This document shows positions 6,482-13,332 of a stretch of DNA of 24,562 bases, in pieces (position 1 is the first letter of the stretch; each line of letters starts with the position of its first letter). The notes under the pieces were generated by a model that had not been told where the DNA came from, made no database searches, and was given only the letters and a program-made list of their open reading frames with translations. The stretch covers positions 1 to 24,562 of the IMG/VR virus record IMGVR_UViG_3300031658_000118; one strand, 5' to 3'. The position numbers and the translations under genes were made by a program. The DNA is from a virus.

Positions 6482-8295
6482 TTTTTTACTTTAGGGTTTT
6501 TACGAAGTGCTTGAGGTAATTCTTGTTGCATTTGTGGGTCACCTTGCATTATTGCAGTCGTTTTTGGAAGCGGTCCAGCATAACCTTTGCGCTTTCGTAG
6601 TGATGCAATCCAATGATGTCTACAATTATAACTTCCTTTCCATTCAAATATAGAATAATCTCCAAATGGTCTGTTTGCTTCTTTGTTTGTTAGTGAATTA
6701 ATGTCCTCAATTCTAAAAACTTTCTTTTTGTGGGTTGTTTTCATCAGAGTGCAGAAGGTCCTTGAGGTTGCAATCGGAGGTGGACCACCATAAGAGAACC
6801 TTATAATGTAGTCATCTGTATCTAACCTTGATTTTCGCCTTGCATCAGTACCCTTTAAGTCTTTGTTTAGTATCTTTTTTTCTGTAGGAGTAGCTAATTC
6901 GTGTAAAACACTTTCACCTGTCTCCATATTTACGGATTCCACAAGCTCCCATTCGTTCAAATCTTCAATTAAATCAAAGTCGACCATCTCGAAAAGGTCT
7001 AATACTTCCAAATCTGTAGAAAGTTGCTCGTCTTTAAAGCTTTCTTTTCCGCCTGTGTTCTCTTCAATGATTACAGTTTCATCGCTTGGCTTTAATTTTA
7101 CTATATCTCTAACCTCGTCTGGAGTCATTGCATCAAGTACTTTTGTAGCTACTAGAGGAGATAACGTTCCTAGTGTAGAAGCAACGTCATTTGTAACCTC
7201 TTCGCCTTCTTCATTGACAACCTGAGACAATCCTTCGAAATCTGGAGAGTAAGGCACGAAAGTAACATACTCATGTGGCACATTTCCAATCTCTAATATA
7301 TCATTAATTCCAAATTCAATCTGTCTTCTATATCCTTCGATTACCGTTTCGTTTAAAAGGTTAAAAGCATTTTTCAACTCGTCTGCATTATTACCCAATC
7401 CAGTATCGCTTTTTATTCCAAACAACATTGGCGAAGTTACCCTGTGTCCTGTCATTATTTTAAGCGCACTTTCAGACGTTAAAAACTCATACTGTTTATC
7501 TAGGTCTGAAATTGGCGCAGATAATAACTCGGCTGCGTGTTCCTTATCTTGGTTAAACGTAACTATTAAACGTCCTGCGTTGCTTGAACCGCTCCATTTA
7601 TCATTGGCACTTTGTTCTATCTTTTTTCGTGTAGGCTCGTCTGGAATACCATTGTTAAAATTTATGATTGAACTTGCTGCAAAACCATTTTTAATATTTG
7701 AATTGTGAAAATTAGCGATTTCAATTTCCAAATCTACATACTGAATGCAGCCCATGTAATCTGGTAGGCTATAATGTAAAGCGCCTAATACATAAGGTTG
7801 GTACAAAAATATTTGTGGTTGGTCCCTTTCACTTAATCCCATTTTAGGGAAATGCTTTGGCATAAATTGTTTCTTCCTGAAACTAGACCAATTGTCAGAA
7901 TACCAGTATCCATTCATTTCTGAGTCTAGTCGAATATTTGAAACTGGCAAATGCTTAACCTTTACAATTTGAGTTCCTGCCCTATTCCAAATACATTGAA
8001 ATGAATATCTGTTAAATAGTTTTAAATCTAAAGCTGTCCTTCTTAAATCTTCATCAGAAAACAACTCCGAACCTACCCCTGCCAAACCATTTCCAAAGAT
8101 ATAATCACTCATTCCACGAATGACGGCATGATGTGTAGTTGATCCTTTGAATAATGCAATTAAATAATCGTTGTAATCAAAGCCTTCATCAGTTTTAAGT
8201 TCAATGTACTTGCCTTTTGAGTTCTCAACAGCTTCTGCCTTCTTGTATGTTTCGCCCAAAAACATCATACTATTTGTTATTTCTTTACTCTTCAT
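6478..8295 (-). CDS. Portal protein with C-terminal minor-head-like tail
   Basis: A 605-aa protein consistent with a phage portal. The N-terminal region contains YNDYLIALFKGSTTHHAVIRG and FGNGL. The middle has features common in portal crown/wing regions: NIKNGFAASSIINFNNG, SALKIMTGHRVTSPMLFGI, and GLGNNADELKNAFNLLNE. Portals form the dodecameric ring through which DNA enters the capsid and dock the terminase. The last 130 residues carry an extra segment ending in FEWKGSYNCRHHW (about residues 550-562). This recalls the NCRC/H motif of SPP1 gp7/Mu F head morphogenesis proteins. A portal-minor head fusion is therefore likely. It overlaps the 104-aa gene by 11 nt and the next gene by 4 nt. Confidence 0.82.
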   Translation of the reverse strand: MKSKEITNSMMFLGETYKKAEAVENSKGKYIELKTDEGFDYNDYLIALFKGSTTHHAVIRGMSDYIFGNGLAGVGSELFSDEDLRRTALDLKLFNRYSFQCIWNRAGTQIVKVKHLPVSNIRLDSEMNGYWYSDNWSSFRKKQFMPKHFPKMGLSERDQPQIFLYQPYVLGALHYSLPDYMGCIQYVDLEIEIANFHNSNIKNGFAASSIINFNNGIPDEPTRKKIEQSANDKWSGSSNAGRLIVTFNQDKEHAAELLSAPISDLDKQYEFLTSESALKIMTGHRVTSPMLFGIKSDTGLGNNADELKNAFNLLNETVIEGYRRQIEFGINDILEIGNVPHEYVTFVPYSPDFEGLSQVVNEEGEEVTNDVASTLGTLSPLVATKVLDAMTPDEVRDIVKLKPSDETVIIEENTGGKESFKDEQLSTDLEVLDLFEMVDFDLIEDLNEWELVESVNMETGESVLHELATPTEKKILNKDLKGTDARRKSRLDTDDYIIRFSYGGPPPIATSRTFCTLMKTTHKKKVFRIEDINSLTNKEANRPFGDYSIFEWKGSYNCRHHWIASLRKRKGYAGPLPKTTAIMQGDPQMQQELPQALRKNPKVKK

Positions 8296-8599
8296 AGGTC
8301 TTGTCTATAATTGATGATTCATAGTAAGTTTTTGCAACTGACTCACTAGAACGAATATTAAATGTAGTTACAATTACAGCACTTCGTGATATGACACAAG
8401 TATATTGAGAAGACGGTAACAGTAAGCTGCTTACATTAAAGCTAAAAAGCCTTTCTGTAGCTGTTGCAGGATAAGATAAGAGGGTATAAGTTTGGTCGTT
8501 CTCCCTTGGTTTAAATTCAATACTATATTGACTAAGCAAATCTGCAGTTTCTCCATATTGGAAAAGGTTAATCGCTAACACATTATTAGATAAAAACAT
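8285..8599 (-). CDS. Hypothetical structural-type protein, 104 aa
   Basis: A 104-aa beta-rich protein with no membrane segment (YSIEFKPRENDQTYTLLSYP, FSFNVSSLLLPSSQYTCVI). It is the first gene after the terminator at 8617-8648 and has a TATATTTG element exactly 4 nt before its ATG, so it heads the portal operon. It overlaps the portal start by 11 nt. I do not recognise a family. Position between the tail-tube candidate and portal suggests a small virion protein, perhaps a decoration or connector component. Confidence 0.65.
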   Translation of the reverse strand: MFLSNNVLAINLFQYGETADLLSQYSIEFKPRENDQTYTLLSYPATATERLFSFNVSSLLLPSSQYTCVISRSAVIVTTFNIRSSESVAKTYYESSIIDKTYEE

Positions 8600-8603
8600 T
8601 CTC

Positions 8604-8611
8604 CAAATATA
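8604..8611 (-). promoter_or_regulatory. Leaderless-type promoter element TATATTTG
   Basis: The minus strand reads TATATTTG-GAGA-ATG, with 4 nt between the element and the start codon at 8599. It lies only 5 nt past the T9 tract of a terminator, so a fresh transcription start is needed here. This is the best contextual evidence that the recurring motif is a promoter. Confidence 0.72.
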
Positions 8612-8616
8612 CGCAT

Positions 8617-8648
8617 AAAAAAAAAGCCCCTACAATATGCAAGGGCTT
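8617..8648 (-). terminator. Rho-independent terminator after the capsid operon
   Basis: On the minus strand, AAAGCCC and GGGCTTT form a 7-bp stem around a loop of about 11 nt, followed by a T9 tract (8617-8625). It lies about 25 nt after the stop of the 174-aa gene and directly before the promoter element at 8604-8611. Confidence 0.85.
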
Positions 8649-8672
8649 TCATTATTTATGAGGTAAAAGACT

Positions 8673-9197
8673 TTAAACCGCTGACACTATTGTCACGTTT
8701 GATATAGATAAAAAGTCAGTAACGGTTGGAGCAAGTGCTGGCTCTTGTGAGATAAAAGCAAGGGCAGCCCCTACTCTATCACCAAGGGCGATTCCTGTTC
8801 CTGCAGTTCCACCTGCAACCAATCCATTCTGGATAGCCACTTGGTAAAATGTACCGCTTTGTGTTTCGATTACTACATGAGGAGTTCCAACAACTAATAA
8901 GTGTAGCTCATTTAAGTCCTCTTGAGTTAACCCATTCAAAATGGAAGTTACGGTACCCTCATAAAAAGTAGTACCGTTTTCAAGAGAAGTATTAATGGTT
9001 TGGTCAAATCCAGACGTTCCACGAGGCATCACATATTTGTAAAATGTGATGGCTGCATAATCTGTAATCGCACCAGTTGCACTTCTAGTTACTGTTGAGT
9101 TCAAAGTAGCATCGTAATTAGTGAAATACATATTTTTCACTCCTCCAGTCGTATCTCTACAAGTGAGGTCTTTTCCTTTCGTTAAGTTACAAGGCAT
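8673..9197 (-). CDS. Putative tail tube (major tail) protein
   Basis: A 174-aa protein beginning MPCNLTKGKDLTCRDTTGGV, then alternating beta strands with Ala/Gly/Thr-rich turns (TFYKYVMPRGTSGF, TTFYEGTVTSILNGL, HVVIETQSGTFYQVAIQNG). Size, composition and the start resemble small tail-tube proteins I recall from Bacteroidota phages. These stack as hexamers around the tape measure to form the tail channel. It lies directly after the major capsid gene and is the last gene of that operon, so it is probably made in similarly large amounts. The alternative is a capsid decoration protein. The two cannot be separated from sequence alone. Confidence 0.55.
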   Translation of the reverse strand: MPCNLTKGKDLTCRDTTGGVKNMYFTNYDATLNSTVTRSATGAITDYAAITFYKYVMPRGTSGFDQTINTSLENGTTFYEGTVTSILNGLTQEDLNELHLLVVGTPHVVIETQSGTFYQVAIQNGLVAGGTAGTGIALGDRVGAALAFISQEPALAPTVTDFLSISNVTIVSAV

Positions 9198-9215
9198 TTT
9201 CTTTGAATTTTAAAG

Positions 9216-10148
9216 TTAAACTGTAAATGTTCCCCAAGTTATGTTTGTAGGATTCGTCACGATTGTATCGGCTTGGAATCTTAAAACATATCTAAAGTTT
9301 TGACTTCCATCTGTAGGAGTCATATCAATAATTCTAGCTTCGTTATTGTCTGCTAAAAGATTACAACCGAAATGAAGATCACCTTTTTTAGCTCCAACCA
9401 TAGTAGTAGAAGTAAGTCCTGGAGTAGGAATCAAAGGAATACCATTAAAGTTCATAGGCTTTCTATCAACTGTAACTGTTCCACCATAAGAACCACCAGC
9501 ATTAACACCTAAAGCTAATTGATACATTTGGTCTACTAGCATTGGCACATAGATAGCAAAGCCATCTTCTTCACCCAAAGTTGAATAAACTGCAGGGTCA
9601 ACTGCTGTCATCATTGCTTGAAGTGCATCAATAACATTGTCCTTAGTTATAACTGCTCCGAATACTACATCTGGAGTTGCAGTTTTAGCTGCTGAGATTG
9701 CTTTGATAAGTCCATCAAATTCACCTGCAGTAACGGAGTCACCATTCCATACTAGATTTTCAATTGAGCCGCTAGTTTTTTTACCTAATTTCTCAAGCAT
9801 CCAATCAGCCATTTCTGCCGGAGGGGCTTGGTCAAGAATTAAAGCTCTTCTGTTTGCTTGTTCCCAAGTTTTAGTCCAATTTTCCTTACAATCTTGTAGA
9901 TTAATTTGTAACGCTTTCAAATCCAAAACACCTTCTGAATAATTAACGTCTCCTGATGATGTGAAGTCACAAGTTGCGTCAGCTATTAATGTTCCACCTG
10001 CATCGAGGTTCCTTACTACCAATTTACCTTCTACATATTCATGTACGGTAATGTTTGGGTTTGCTAGAGTTGGTCCTGCTAACGTTGCCGCTGCTACATA
10101 ACCTTCTGCTGTTTGACCTACATAAGAGGTCGTGATGTTTGTTGCCAT
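9216..10148 (-). CDS. Major capsid protein (HK97-like, inferred)
   Basis: A 310-aa Ala/Gly/Thr-rich soluble protein. It lies 20 nt after the protease/scaffold gene, the standard place for a major capsid protein. Segments in the expected order: CKENWTKTWEQANRR and PPAEMADWMLEKLG (a helix resembling the spine helix), then NLVWNGDSVTAGEFDGLIKA. The latter is typical of HK97-fold capsids, where a GxxxxxxFxGL-type stretch follows the E-loop. The C-terminal half has GIPLIPTPGL and the ending VTNPTNITWGTFTV. It forms the icosahedral shell. No separate N-terminal scaffold domain is present, consistent with scaffold activity supplied by the upstream gene. Confidence 0.82.
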   Translation of the reverse strand: MATNITTSYVGQTAEGYVAAATLAGPTLANPNITVHEYVEGKLVVRNLDAGGTLIADATCDFTSSGDVNYSEGVLDLKALQINLQDCKENWTKTWEQANRRALILDQAPPAEMADWMLEKLGKKTSGSIENLVWNGDSVTAGEFDGLIKAISAAKTATPDVVFGAVITKDNVIDALQAMMTAVDPAVYSTLGEEDGFAIYVPMLVDQMYQLALGVNAGGSYGGTVTVDRKPMNFNGIPLIPTPGLTSTTMVGAKKGDLHFGCNLLADNNEARIIDMTPTDGSQNFRYVLRFQADTIVTNPTNITWGTFTV

Positions 10149-10168
10149 TTTTTAAATGTTTTTATTTA

Positions 10169-10768
10169 TTATTTAGAATATCGAGCCAAAACCGCTTCCG
10201 AGCGACCTTTTGCCGTACCCATATCGAATACTATTTTTTCTTTATTACTTTGTCCGTCTGCACTTGGTTTGATTTCCTCAACTACTGGTGCCTTTAATGC
10301 CTCAATAGAACTAGAATGAGCGCTCAACTCAGCTTCATAGCTTTCATTTGCGGTTCTTAATGATTCATTGACACTTTTCAGCTCAGTATTTTGACTTTTC
10401 AAATCTTCTGTTTCCGAGTTCATACCTTCTAGTATCTTTTTCAAACCTTCCAAGATTACCTCTTGAGATTTTTTATACTCTGAAAATTCTTTTTCAGTAA
10501 TTAAGCTTTCATCTACATCCTCTGCAGGTGTGATTGAAGCTAAAATACCTTCTTCTTCTACAACAATAATTGTAGCATCTTCTGTTTCGTATGTTCCAAC
10601 TGGTGCTGCCATTTTCTCTCCATCTACTTCTATGTAGATTGGTTCGCCAACATTGAAATCCTCTGCATCAGAAGATAACGTTTTGCCATCAGTTGTAATT
10701 GCTACTGCGAAGTTGTCACCCTCTGGCGTTTCTTCGAATTTTTTTAATAAGTCTGTGAAAACTCCCAT
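10169..10768 (-). CDS. Possible internally initiated scaffold protein, 199 aa
   Basis: Met176 of the protease gene (ATG at 10768) lies exactly at the boundary between the protease and scaffold parts. It is preceded by an A-rich stretch (TTTAGAAAAA), the kind of context that favours initiation in Bacteroidota. A 199-aa product starting MGVFTDLLKKFEETPEG would contain only the acidic domain and the coiled coil. Lambda Nu3 inside gene C is the known precedent for a nested scaffold. No promoter-like TAnnTTTG lies before it. This is an inference from the boundary and start context. Confidence 0.4.
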   Translation of the reverse strand: MGVFTDLLKKFEETPEGDNFAVAITTDGKTLSSDAEDFNVGEPIYIEVDGEKMAAPVGTYETEDATIIVVEEEGILASITPAEDVDESLITEKEFSEYKKSQEVILEGLKKILEGMNSETEDLKSQNTELKSVNESLRTANESYEAELSAHSSSIEALKAPVVEEIKPSADGQSNKEKIVFDMGTAKGRSEAVLARYSK

Positions 10769-11293
10769 TTTTTCTAAATTTATTTGTGTACTTAATATTT
10801 CTATGCTAAAACCTTTAAACTCTCCTGACTTTACAGCCTCCCAAACCTCATCATTTTGAACCTTAAAAACTCCGTACCAACTACCCTTTGGTAATTCTAC
10901 TTCTGGTTGGTAAGATTTATATGTGTCTACTTCTGAATCGTTCACTATCCAGGATTGAACCATTGTTACTCCTTTTATTGGGCTTAAATGATGTGCAGTT
11001 GCAGATGACTGTCTGCCTTCTTGCAAGTATAATTCTGATGCTTGTTTGATTGTTGAGGGCTTAAAGAAAACATGGAAAGGTTCACCGTTTTGTTTTTCTC
11101 TATAGATTAATTTATTAGGAACTAGAATAGGACCCGCAATTAATCTCTGGTCTTCATCTATCTCTGCAAATTTCAAAGGTGTTTGATTATTAAAGTGCAT
11201 AAAATCTTGCTCGATTGCAGGTTTATCTACTAAACTAATAGCAAACACTCCATCTCCGTTCTCTTCATTTATGATTAACTCAATGATTTCCAT
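10169..11293 (-). CDS. Capsid maturation protease (XkdF-like) fused to scaffold domain
   Basis: A 374-aa protein in two parts. Residues 1-170 resemble XkdF-type phage serine proteases. They include PILVPNKLIYREKQNGEPFHVFF, a His pair at 101-102 (SATAHHLSP) and Ser163 in FKGFSIEIL as likely catalytic residues. Residues 176-374 are acidic and contain a small repeated-fold-like domain (VGEPIYIEVDGEKMAAPVGTYE). A coiled coil follows (about 285-335, SQNTELKSVNESLRTANESY) and a basic C-terminus, as expected of a scaffold. The gene immediately precedes the capsid gene and is preceded by a TACATTTG element 4 nt from its ATG. The role is procapsid assembly followed by proteolytic maturation. Confidence 0.8.
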   Translation of the reverse strand: MEIIELIINEENGDGVFAISLVDKPAIEQDFMHFNNQTPLKFAEIDEDQRLIAGPILVPNKLIYREKQNGEPFHVFFKPSTIKQASELYLQEGRQSSATAHHLSPIKGVTMVQSWIVNDSEVDTYKSYQPEVELPKGSWYGVFKVQNDEVWEAVKSGEFKGFSIEILSTQINLEKMGVFTDLLKKFEETPEGDNFAVAITTDGKTLSSDAEDFNVGEPIYIEVDGEKMAAPVGTYETEDATIIVVEEEGILASITPAEDVDESLITEKEFSEYKKSQEVILEGLKKILEGMNSETEDLKSQNTELKSVNESLRTANESYEAELSAHSSSIEALKAPVVEEIKPSADGQSNKEKIVFDMGTAKGRSEAVLARYSK

Positions 11294-11297
11294 TTGA

Positions 11298-11305
11298 CAA
11301 ATGTA
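11298..11305 (-). promoter_or_regulatory. Leaderless-type promoter element TACATTTG
   Basis: The minus strand reads TACATTTG-TCAA-ATG before the protease gene at 11293. Just upstream is a direct repeat of TAAAATACC. No terminator was seen between the tape measure stop (11342) and this element, so readthrough transcription is also possible. Confidence 0.65.
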
Positions 11306-11341
11306 GGTATTTTATAATTAAGGTATTTTAAGCCTGTTTTA

Positions 11342-13147
11342 CTATCCTAAAATTGCTCTCCGTTCCAATCTTCTATTAGCTTCAACATTACTTGATACAT
11401 CGCTTTCTAAAACCCACGCCCTAGGTGTTTCTTGTAGTATCCCAAACCCTGCTAAATTATCTACTGCAGGAACTGGAGCTGCATCGCCTCCGCTTTGTTC
11501 AGTTGCAGAACTAGAACTAGGTAAACTTGGCATTTGCGGTTTCGTAACCGAGCTTGTTTTGCTTGCACTCTTGATTTTACTAATCTGAACTATACCAGTT
11601 GCTACAATTGCTGCAGTTTGAACGGCTGCTAATATAACTCCAGGAATACCCATAGATGCATAACCAGACCATGTTCCCATAATTGCTTGAGCTGTGTCAA
11701 TAGTGACCTGTGCAATAGCTATTCCTTTCTGTAGTTTTGTGTTTTCTCCTGCAAATAGGGTGAGTATATCAAGCGTAGCACTTGCTGCATTAAATGAATC
11801 ATTTACATCTTGCTGATGTTTAGCTTTTTTTCTTTTAGTATCTTTCTTTGCCCTATCTGATTCCCCCGCCCAATAATCTAAGTCTAATTGTTCCTTATTA
11901 CTTATTCTTAGTGCTTCCGCTGCAGCAATATCATCTTTCTTTGCATTTAAATCATCTAGTATTGCCTTTTCAAATTCTAGCTTTTCCGTTTCGTTTTCAA
12001 TGAATAAATCTAGTTGTTGCCTTCTTAGTTCTGCTTCTTGTTCAGCTGCTAGGATTTCCAGTTCCATATCTGAAAGCCCTATTTCTTGCAGTACTAACAT
12101 AGCATCAGACTGTTCTTTTAATAGCGCATTTTTATTTGTTTGCTGCTCAGATGAGAATCCTGCGTTTGCTGCTTCAACTGCAAATAGTTCTGTTTCTAAA
12201 ACATAAATTTCGTCTAGTCTTTCTTGTGTGATATTTAAAGCATCGTTCTCAGCTCTTATAGCTGCTATTCTTCCCTTAATGTTTTCCTGTTCATCTGCTA
12301 GTTGTTTCTCTAATACCCTTCCTAATTGCTCATTTGCTCTAATCCTATCACCAATCCCTTTCGTTACATCGTCCCTTATTTGTCTTTGAAGTTCTGCATC
12401 TCTATCTGCAGCTTCCCGAATCCTTGTTTGTTGGTTTTCGAGCGATGCCATTGCTTTCTCTTGCTCAACTATTGCCGCAGCGTTTTCGAGAGTTGACTTA
12501 GTGTATTCGGTTACTGATTCAACTAGGTTCTTAGCTCCGTCAACTATTTTATCAAAACTACCATCAACTCCTGTCATTACATCGGTAAACTCCTTACCTG
12601 CCTCCTTAGCTGATTCCATGGCGCCTTCAAAATCACCCTCGAAAACTTTTTTAATCGCAGTTGCAAGAAACCCCAAGGTGTCTAAAGCACTATTAAATCG
12701 CTCTATTATATTATCTTTTATGGCTTTTCCAAAATCCTTTAATGCTTTTTGTGGGTCATTAAATATCTTCTTAAAGTAACCTGTAATTGGTCCGATGTTA
12801 TCTGATATAAAACCGAATAAGTCATTGAATGCAATACCTAAAGCAGTCGTTGCTGTATTCATTGCATCCATCACCTTTTGGTTTCCTGTGAATGCTTCTT
12901 TTAAAATATCAAAAGCTATTGATATTAACCCAATTATTCCTGCAGCTTTAACTAAACCACCAATCGAAACCCCTATTTTCTTAACTCCTTTTGCAGATTT
13001 CTTTGCGCTTCCTCCGATGCCCTCTAAATCCTTTGCGGTATCCTTTGATGTCTTTCCTAAATCTTCGGTTGCTCCTGTTAATTTTTCGGTATCAGTTACA
13101 GCTTCACCTGTATCTACATCGTATTTTATTTTGATTGTTTTGCCCAT
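11342..13147 (-). CDS. Tail tape measure protein
   Basis: A 601-aa, largely helical protein. It has a basic, Thr/Lys-rich start, a hydrophobic segment at about residues 57-82 (GGLVKAAGIIGLISIAFDIL) and a long charged coiled-coil middle rich in Glu, Ala, Gln and Arg (about 220-450). A second hydrophobic region lies at about 480-530 (IPGVILAAVQTAAIVATGIV). This is the classic pattern of a tape measure, which sets tail length and is thought to help form the channel for DNA entry. At 1.5 angstrom per helical residue, 601 aa would correspond to a tail of roughly 90 nm, a rough estimate. It overlaps the 56-aa gene by 22 nt. Confidence 0.85.
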   Translation of the reverse strand: MGKTIKIKYDVDTGEAVTDTEKLTGATEDLGKTSKDTAKDLEGIGGSAKKSAKGVKKIGVSIGGLVKAAGIIGLISIAFDILKEAFTGNQKVMDAMNTATTALGIAFNDLFGFISDNIGPITGYFKKIFNDPQKALKDFGKAIKDNIIERFNSALDTLGFLATAIKKVFEGDFEGAMESAKEAGKEFTDVMTGVDGSFDKIVDGAKNLVESVTEYTKSTLENAAAIVEQEKAMASLENQQTRIREAADRDAELQRQIRDDVTKGIGDRIRANEQLGRVLEKQLADEQENIKGRIAAIRAENDALNITQERLDEIYVLETELFAVEAANAGFSSEQQTNKNALLKEQSDAMLVLQEIGLSDMELEILAAEQEAELRRQQLDLFIENETEKLEFEKAILDDLNAKKDDIAAAEALRISNKEQLDLDYWAGESDRAKKDTKRKKAKHQQDVNDSFNAASATLDILTLFAGENTKLQKGIAIAQVTIDTAQAIMGTWSGYASMGIPGVILAAVQTAAIVATGIVQISKIKSASKTSSVTKPQMPSLPSSSSATEQSGGDAAPVPAVDNLAGFGILQETPRAWVLESDVSSNVEANRRLERRAILG

Positions 13148-13296
13148 CTCTTTACTTTTGTTTTAAGGTTTTCCTGTTTCCACATTTTAGGTATGGAAAA
13201 AACTAATTCATTCATGCCTAAAGCGATTGCCATCATTTCTGTATTAGCTTCCTTTTTAGGAACTGCTTTGAAATTATTAATCACATCTATAATCAT
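13126..13296 (-). CDS. Small protein preceding the tape measure, 56 aa
   Basis: ATG at 13296 opens a 56-codon frame beginning MIIDVINNFKAVPKKEANTE and ending 22 nt inside the tape measure gene. A TAAATTTG element stands exactly 4 nt before the ATG, the same arrangement as five other gene starts here. The protein is basic at its C-terminus (ENLKTKVKRWAKQSK) with a Met-rich middle. In many siphoviruses a tail chaperone extension lies in this place, and this small protein might interact with the nascent tape measure. That is speculation from position. No family recognised. Confidence 0.65.
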   Translation of the reverse strand: MIIDVINNFKAVPKKEANTEMMAIALGMNELVFSIPKMWKQENLKTKVKRWAKQSK

Positions 13297-13300
13297 GCTT

Positions 13301-13308
13301 CAAATTTA
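13301..13308 (-). promoter_or_regulatory. Leaderless-type promoter element TAAATTTG
   Basis: The minus strand reads AAAATCG-TAAATTTG-AAGC-ATG before the 56-aa gene. The 5 bases before the element (AATCG) are also found before the element at 18710-18717, hinting at an extended motif. Confidence 0.65.
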
Positions 13309-13332
13309 CGATTTTAATAATAAATTAATTCG

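Noticed and set aside
6863-7225. 120-aa Ser/Thr/Phe-rich plus-strand frame
   Set aside because: A shadow of the portal C-terminal region. No start context, and no other gene in the window is on this strand.
12795-13166. 123-aa plus-strand frame antisense to the tape measure
   Set aside because: Its Ser/Pro/Ala-rich sequence is what antisense reading of Glu/Gly/Lys-rich helices produces, and the minus-strand tape measure explains the region.
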